Below, piece by piece: positions 14,114 to 17,206 of a DNA stretch of 17,206 nt; positions within the stretch are counted from its first letter, which is position 1; each line of letters opens with the position of its first letter. The position numbers were made by a program, and so were the translations under genes. This DNA comes from Candidatus Phycorickettsia trachydisci (GTDB lineage Bacteria; Pseudomonadota; Alphaproteobacteria; Rickettsiales; Rickettsiaceae): the NCBI GenBank assembly GCA_945875085.1, contig CAMCJU010000004.1, positions 1 to 17,206 on the forward strand. The letters are read 5' to 3'. A model generated the notes under the pieces. The model was given only the letters and a program-made list of their open reading frames with translations, did no database searches and was not told the DNA's origin.

Positions 14114-14781
14114 TAAGGCATGGCAGCAAGATATTTAAGCTGATTTTCGCTATATTGATAACCCTCGTTTGTTTTCTGATAATTTGGCTGGGTACTTGGA
14201 AATCACCTGATGTTAACCATTCCGGAGATACAAACATCCATACATGCATCCATAACGATGACAGAAAATTGCATTTCAAGCTAGATGCTGGTGGCGGTAA
14301 TAATCTTGATGTTTATTTGGTCGAAAACTCTAAACAAAATTGTTTGAACCCTTATTTTCCTTCTATTCATATTCAAGCAAACCAGTCCCATAATGCTTGG
14401 GTTCATATCGTTTATACAGATTCAAAAGCGCCAGAGTGGAGAATATTCATCGACGCAGCAAACATAGATATTCCGGGCTCAGCTTACCCATTTTATGCAT
14501 ATGAGCAAGATTTCTATGATGCTCCTTTGTGGAGGTATTACTTATTCAGTAAACCGCTAAGTTTCTGGAAAGGTCATGCTTTTGCCGCACAAGTGAATCA
14601 TCAGAAAAAATCTATCCATTGTATTGGTGGGATCGAATGGGGGTTTGCATTGTCCGATTTTAGATTGCGCCCTAAGACTGCTGACCCTCGATTATTAAAC
14701 AAAGAGCACTGGGAAAAAGCATGGCAGATATTGCAAGAAAAACTACCTGGCTATAGTCAAACTTACGGGAGTGAGTCATGA
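14110..14781 (+). CDS. Unknown protein with N-terminal membrane anchor
   Basis: No family is recognised. An N-terminal segment at about residues 9-28 (IFKLIFAILITLVCFLIIWL) is a membrane anchor or uncleaved signal, leaving about 195 residues probably in the periplasm. The exported part is rich in aromatic residues and histidine (NAWVHIVYTDS, YAYEQDFYDAPLWRYYLF, GHAFAAQVNHQ), with cysteines in HTCIHND, NCLNPYF and IHCIGG that could form disulfides. A closing LLNKEHWEKAWQIL helix follows. It overlaps the GNAT gene by 4 bp at its start and the phosphatase gene by 4 bp at its end, so it belongs to the same translational unit. A secreted ligand-binding or enzymatic role is possible but not shown. 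Confidence 0.7.
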   Translation: MIRHGSKIFKLIFAILITLVCFLIIWLGTWKSPDVNHSGDTNIHTCIHNDDRKLHFKLDAGGGNNLDVYLVENSKQNCLNPYFPSIHIQANQSHNAWVHIVYTDSKAPEWRIFIDAANIDIPGSAYPFYAYEQDFYDAPLWRYYLFSKPLSFWKGHAFAAQVNHQKKSIHCIGGIEWGFALSDFRLRPKTADPRLLNKEHWEKAWQILQEKLPGYSQTYGSES

Positions 14782-15368
14782 AAGGACTTCCTCTCAAGCC
14801 ATTTTATTTCCTTAGGCACGGTGAAACGGATTGGAATCTTGAGCATAGAGCCATGGGTAGCCAAGACGCCCCTCTCAACGATTTAGGTGTTTCTCAAGCA
14901 TTCAAGGCATCAGAATTGCTGAAAAACGCAACCATAGCGACGATTATAAGCTCACCCTTGCTAAGAGCCCGCAAGACTGCAGATATCATTGCTGAGAAAA
15001 TCAAGGCTCCTGTAATTGAAATTACTGAATTACAAGAAGCACGTTGGGGCGAAAAAGAAGGGAAACTTAAAGGTAACGGTTTATGGATCAATTGTTGGCG
15101 GAACGGAGATGATGTCAAAGGAGCGGAAGGCTACGCTGACTTTTCAACAAGAATCAAGCGAGGGCTAGAAAAGGCGTTACAACATAATGACCCCATTTTG
15201 ATTGTATCTCATGGAGGCGTTTATTGGGTTGTACAAGAAATTTTAGGCCTCCCAATTATTGATCTTGGTAACGCTGAGCCTATTTTTCATAGGCCTCCTC
15301 AGCATCCAAGTCATCCATGGGCTATTTATCCTTTATCTGAAGAGAGAAATTTGTATGATTATGAATAA
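14778..15368 (+). CDS. Histidine phosphatase superfamily protein (phosphoglycerate mutase-like)
   Basis: A 196-residue branch-1 histidine phosphatase. The phospho-acceptor is His14 in FLRHGETDWN. Supporting residues are SSPLLRARKTA (two arginines at 63 and 65), a likely proton donor Glu in LQEARWGE, and the second catalytic His145 in IVSHGG. Members remove phosphate from small metabolites, sugars or proteins, and the sequence does not tell which. It lacks the insertions of glycolytic dPGM, so a metabolite phosphatase is more likely than a mutase. It is the last gene of the six-gene unit, starting in a 4-bp overlap with the membrane-anchored protein behind GGGAGTGAG. The downstream gene is convergent. 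Confidence 0.9.
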   Translation: MKGLPLKPFYFLRHGETDWNLEHRAMGSQDAPLNDLGVSQAFKASELLKNATIATIISSPLLRARKTADIIAEKIKAPVIEITELQEARWGEKEGKLKGNGLWINCWRNGDDVKGAEGYADFSTRIKRGLEKALQHNDPILIVSHGGVYWVVQEILGLPIIDLGNAEPIFHRPPQHPSHPWAIYPLSEERNLYDYE

Positions 15369-15394
15369 TCCAAATATTCAATCGAGGCTTGATT

Positions 15395-15413
15395 TAGAGG
15401 GTAAATATCTCTA
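15395..15413. terminator. Possible bidirectional terminator hairpin between convergent genes
   Basis: TAGAG (15395-15399) pairs with CTCTA (15409-15413) around a 9-nt AT-rich loop. It lies in the 46-bp gap between the phosphatase and marR-type genes. The stem is short and no clear T-tract follows on either strand. Confidence 0.3.
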
Positions 15414-15414
15414 G

Positions 15415-15915
15415 CTACTGCAAATTATTAAAACACTCAAGGAGCAGTTTTTCGAGCAGAACCTTATGTTCTCCACTTACGGTAGATAGCATGCGTGATT
15501 CAACAGCACGTATCATATCATGCGCTTGAGTCACAACTTTGCGTCCTTGATCCGTCAATTCTGTACACAAAATTCTACCATGGGAAGCATCGCTTTTACG
15601 CTCTACAAGCCCTCGCTTTTCTAAATTAGAGACAATGCCGTGCATGGTTTGAGCAGTTATAAAAGCTGACCTTGCAAGTGCAGCATTAGACGCTCCCGGC
15701 TTTAACTCTAGTTGTGCAAGAACTGCATACTGTGGAGTAGTAAGATCAAGAGCCCTTAAAGCTTCGTCCATATGAAGGCGTAGAGCATGCTGGGTCTTCT
15801 TCAGTTTGTACCCAAGCAAACTTCTAACACCTACCTCTTTATCTCTTGAAATATCAGCGTCCTTATAATATATTATCAGTATGCTTATACTATAATAGGA
15901 ATTTGATATGAACAC
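15415..15915 (-). CDS. MarR family transcriptional regulator
   Basis: The winged-helix core is typical of MarR: LTTPQYAVLAQLELKPGASNAALARSAFITAQTMHGIVSNLEKRGLVERK, then ASHGRILCTELTDQGRKVV as the wing, with helices before and after for dimerisation. It probably represses the divergent SnoaL-like gene and itself. The start is uncertain. The longest frame uses GTG at 15915, which overlaps the neighbour's start codon and would translate the promoter region. The first 18 residues look like non-coding AT-rich DNA. Internal options are TTG at 15819 (about 134 aa, normal for the family) or a rare ATT at 15852 with AAGGA 7 nt upstream. The true protein most likely begins near DISRDKEVG or LLGYKLKK. 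Confidence 0.88.
   Translation of the reverse strand: MFISNSYYSISILIIYYKDADISRDKEVGVRSLLGYKLKKTQHALRLHMDEALRALDLTTPQYAVLAQLELKPGASNAALARSAFITAQTMHGIVSNLEKRGLVERKSDASHGRILCTELTDQGRKVVTQAHDMIRAVESRMLSTVSGEHKVLLEKLLLECFNNLQ
15865..15876. promoter_or_regulatory. Palindromic candidate MarR operator in the divergent promoter region
   Basis: ATAATATATTAT is a perfect 12-bp palindrome located between the marR-type gene and the SnoaL-like gene. It lies near a -10-like TATACTATAAT (about 15886-15896) for the plus-strand gene. MarR proteins commonly bind such AT-rich palindromes beside their own gene. The assignment is inference. Confidence 0.4.
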
Positions 15916-16288
15916 AACTGATAATTTGAACCTCGCTGAGAACTATTACAATGCGATGCTTGCCAAAGACTTTGATAAAATGGCGAATTACCTGCATGAC
16001 AACGTGCATTTTATCGGACCACTTGCAGAAATTCAGGGCAAAAATGCAGTTGTTACAGCGGCGAAAAACTTTGGTGGCATATTGCAGGATATACAGATCA
16101 GGTCACGTTTTGCAGCCGGTGATCAGATCATGTTCGCCTATGATATGGTCGTTCCAGCCCCGATTGGTAAGTTCAGGGCGGCAGTGCTGATGGAATTTAC
16201 TGATGGGTTCATCTCTAAAATTGAGCTGTTTTATGACGCAAGGCCCTTTCAAGAAAAGAAAAGTGAGATTTTTGAAGACGAGAATTAA
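15908..16288 (+). CDS. SnoaL/NTF2-like fold protein
   Basis: A 126-residue cone-shaped NTF2-like protein. The pattern LAENYYNAMLAKDFDKMANYLHDNVHFIGPLAEIQGKNAV (helix, helix, strand with loop) fits the SnoaL-like group. So do the later strands, GDQIMFAYDMVV, FRAAVLMEFTDGFISKIELFYD and ARPF. Members include small-molecule isomerases, hydrolases and binding proteins, and no substrate can be read from the sequence. An AGGAAT ribosome binding site precedes the ATG at 15908. Being divergent from a marR-type gene across a shared palindromic promoter suggests it is induced by a small ligand of that regulator. Base composition is somewhat richer in GC than the conserved left part of the window. Confidence 0.82.
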   Translation: MNTTDNLNLAENYYNAMLAKDFDKMANYLHDNVHFIGPLAEIQGKNAVVTAAKNFGGILQDIQIRSRFAAGDQIMFAYDMVVPAPIGKFRAAVLMEFTDGFISKIELFYDARPFQEKKSEIFEDEN

Positions 16289-16379
16289 TTGATGAACAGT
16301 AAATTTGGACCGCTGCGCACAGCAAACCTCTTTTAAAGACGGTATATTGATTGGTATCGTAATAGATGAGGTATTAATT

Positions 16380-17063
16380 ATGACATACATTACCAGCAGT
16401 AACTTTATCAAGGCCGTAAAGTTTATTTATCAAAATTTAGATGAGCCCATTAGCCTTGAATTGATCGCTAAAAATATTGGCGTTTCTACTTCAACCTTGA
16501 AAAGATTGTTTTTAGATGCCAGTGGCAGCTCTGTAGGTAGCTTTATAAGAAGGCTTAGAATGGAGCGCGCTTTTAGATCACTAAAAAACAAAGAAGAGTC
16601 TATTCTTGAAATTGCGCTCAGCAGTGGATTTGAAGATGCAAGCGCTTTTGCTCGAACATTTAAAACAAATTTCGGCTATAGTCCAAGCTTTGCCCGCAAT
16701 AAAATCAATATAGTAAGTGAGCTTGAATGCGTATCGCTAGAAGATCCTGAAATCGTTGAGATTACTGAATTCAAAATTCAAGCTGTAACAAAACAAGGAT
16801 TATATTTTGAGGCTGCACCATTTGCTTGGAAGAAGCTTAAAGAACATTTGGATGAGGAAGCACTGGGTGATGATTTTACAGGCACATTTATAGCCATTGG
16901 GCACGATAATCCACATGATGGAGAGATTGCTGAAAATCAGGTACGTTTTTCGGCTGGAGTTGCCTACTTGAGTGCAGACTTAAGAATCGAGTCAATCACT
17001 ATTGCAGGCGGTGACTATGCTAAATTCAACTATGCTGGGAAGCTCCATAATATGGGACTATAG
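16380..17063 (+). CDS. AraC-type regulator with GyrI-like domain, C-terminally truncated at the IS630 element
   Basis: Residues 10-108 are a two-helix-turn-helix AraC domain: LELIAKNIGVSTSTLKRLF and LEIALSSGFEDASAFARTFK, then FGYSPSFAR. Residues about 120-227 begin a GyrI-like ligand-binding domain, as in Rob-type regulators (EFKIQAVTKQGLYFE, FTGTFIAIGHDNP, VRFSAGVAYL, GGDYAKFNYAGKL). That domain normally continues some 40-50 residues to a W-x-P motif. Here it ends abruptly in HNMGL with a TAG lying at the start of the IS sequence, so the gene is probably inactivated or altered. The start is the ATG at 16380 with GAGG at 16368-16371. A longer TTG-initiated frame from 16305 adds 25 residues unlike the family. 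Confidence 0.85.
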   Translation: MTYITSSNFIKAVKFIYQNLDEPISLELIAKNIGVSTSTLKRLFLDASGSSVGSFIRRLRMERAFRSLKNKEESILEIALSSGFEDASAFARTFKTNFGYSPSFARNKINIVSELECVSLEDPEIVEITEFKIQAVTKQGLYFEAAPFAWKKLKEHLDEEALGDDFTGTFIAIGHDNPHDGEIAENQVRFSAGVAYLSADLRIESITIAGGDYAKFNYAGKLHNMGL

Positions 17064-17206
17064 TAAATTAGGTTGTAATAGAGAATTGAAAGAAAGCAAC
17101 AATAGCATCATACAGTTCAGAAAATTCTATAATTTTATCCTTAATCCATCGCTTCATATTAGCCCAGAATTTTTCTATCGGATTCAAATCAGGGGAATAT
17201 GGCGGT
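17059..17206. mobile_element. IS630-family insertion sequence, one end only
   Basis: The element enters from the right edge with its transposase on the minus strand. Its end is placed approximately at CTATAG (17058-17063), because IS630/Tc1-mariner elements insert at TA and the AraC coding sequence breaks off there. The far end lies outside the window, so terminal inverted repeats and the TA duplication cannot be confirmed. Confidence 0.75.
17068..17206 (-). CDS. IS630-family transposase, C-terminal 45 residues (partial)
   Basis: Translating the minus strand from the window edge gives PPYSPDLNPIEKFWANMKRW, then IKDKIIEFSELYDAIVAF and the end FQFSITT before TAA at 17070-17068. SPDLNPIEKFWA is the hallmark of IS630/Tc1 DDE transposases and holds the final catalytic glutamate. 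The rest of the gene, with both catalytic aspartates, lies beyond the right edge. The ending is a normal C-terminus for the family, so the copy may be intact. Confidence 0.95.
   Translation of the reverse strand, partial: PPYSPDLNPIEKFWANMKRWIKDKIIEFSELYDAIVAFFQFSITT

Noticed and set aside
1..17206. CRISPR array or prophage
   Set aside because: No regularly spaced direct repeats of 25-40 bp, no cas genes and no phage structural genes were seen.

Overview
The window is AT-rich and comes from an alphaproteobacterium that looks like a member of the Rickettsiales. The clues are gene families and order: divergent uvrA and ssb, an RMD1/DUF155 protein, an NDUFAF5/BioC-like methyltransferase, and a flagellar fliK-flgD pair. 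Flagellar genes are known from some deep or protist-associated Rickettsiales. The assignment is inference from gene content; no rRNA or phylogenetic marker was compared.

Left part (1-9755, all minus strand). Read in the direction of transcription the order is uvrA (excision repair), an RMD1/DUF155 membrane protein, a SAM methyltransferase, tyrS, fliK (hook-length control), flgD (hook cap) and the 5' part of ligA (NAD-dependent DNA ligase). Gaps are very short: 21 bp, a stop directly abutting a start, a 4-bp overlap, 60 bp, 5 bp and 146 bp. This suggests one or two long transcripts mixing DNA repair, translation, a respiratory-type assembly factor and flagellar hook assembly. FlgD is unusually long and appears to carry its C-terminal module twice.

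Middle (9756-11960). ssb and a lipoprotein with an alpha/beta-hydrolase fold lie on the plus strand. They are followed by a complete tRNA-Ser(GCU) with encoded CCA. Downstream of the tRNA is a 455-bp stretch without a convincing gene. About 300 bp of it is richer in GC than its surroundings and holds several nested inverted repeats. It is the best candidate here for an undescribed structured RNA or a small mobile or repeat element. An array of AGGATA/TATCCT motifs and a possible promoter lie between this block and the next genes.

Right part (11961-17206), apparently an accessory region beside the tRNA. Six plus-strand genes form a tightly overlapping unit: an AlaX-type tRNA-editing protein, an orphan winged-helix protein, a small unknown protein, a DUF1653-GNAT fusion, an unknown membrane-anchored protein and a histidine phosphatase. 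Most junctions are 4-bp ATGA overlaps. Next comes a convergent marR-type regulator that is divergent from a SnoaL/NTF2-like gene, with a palindrome between them. An AraC/GyrI-type regulator follows, cut short at its C-terminus exactly where an IS630-family element begins. That element's transposase 3' end, on the minus strand, runs off the window.
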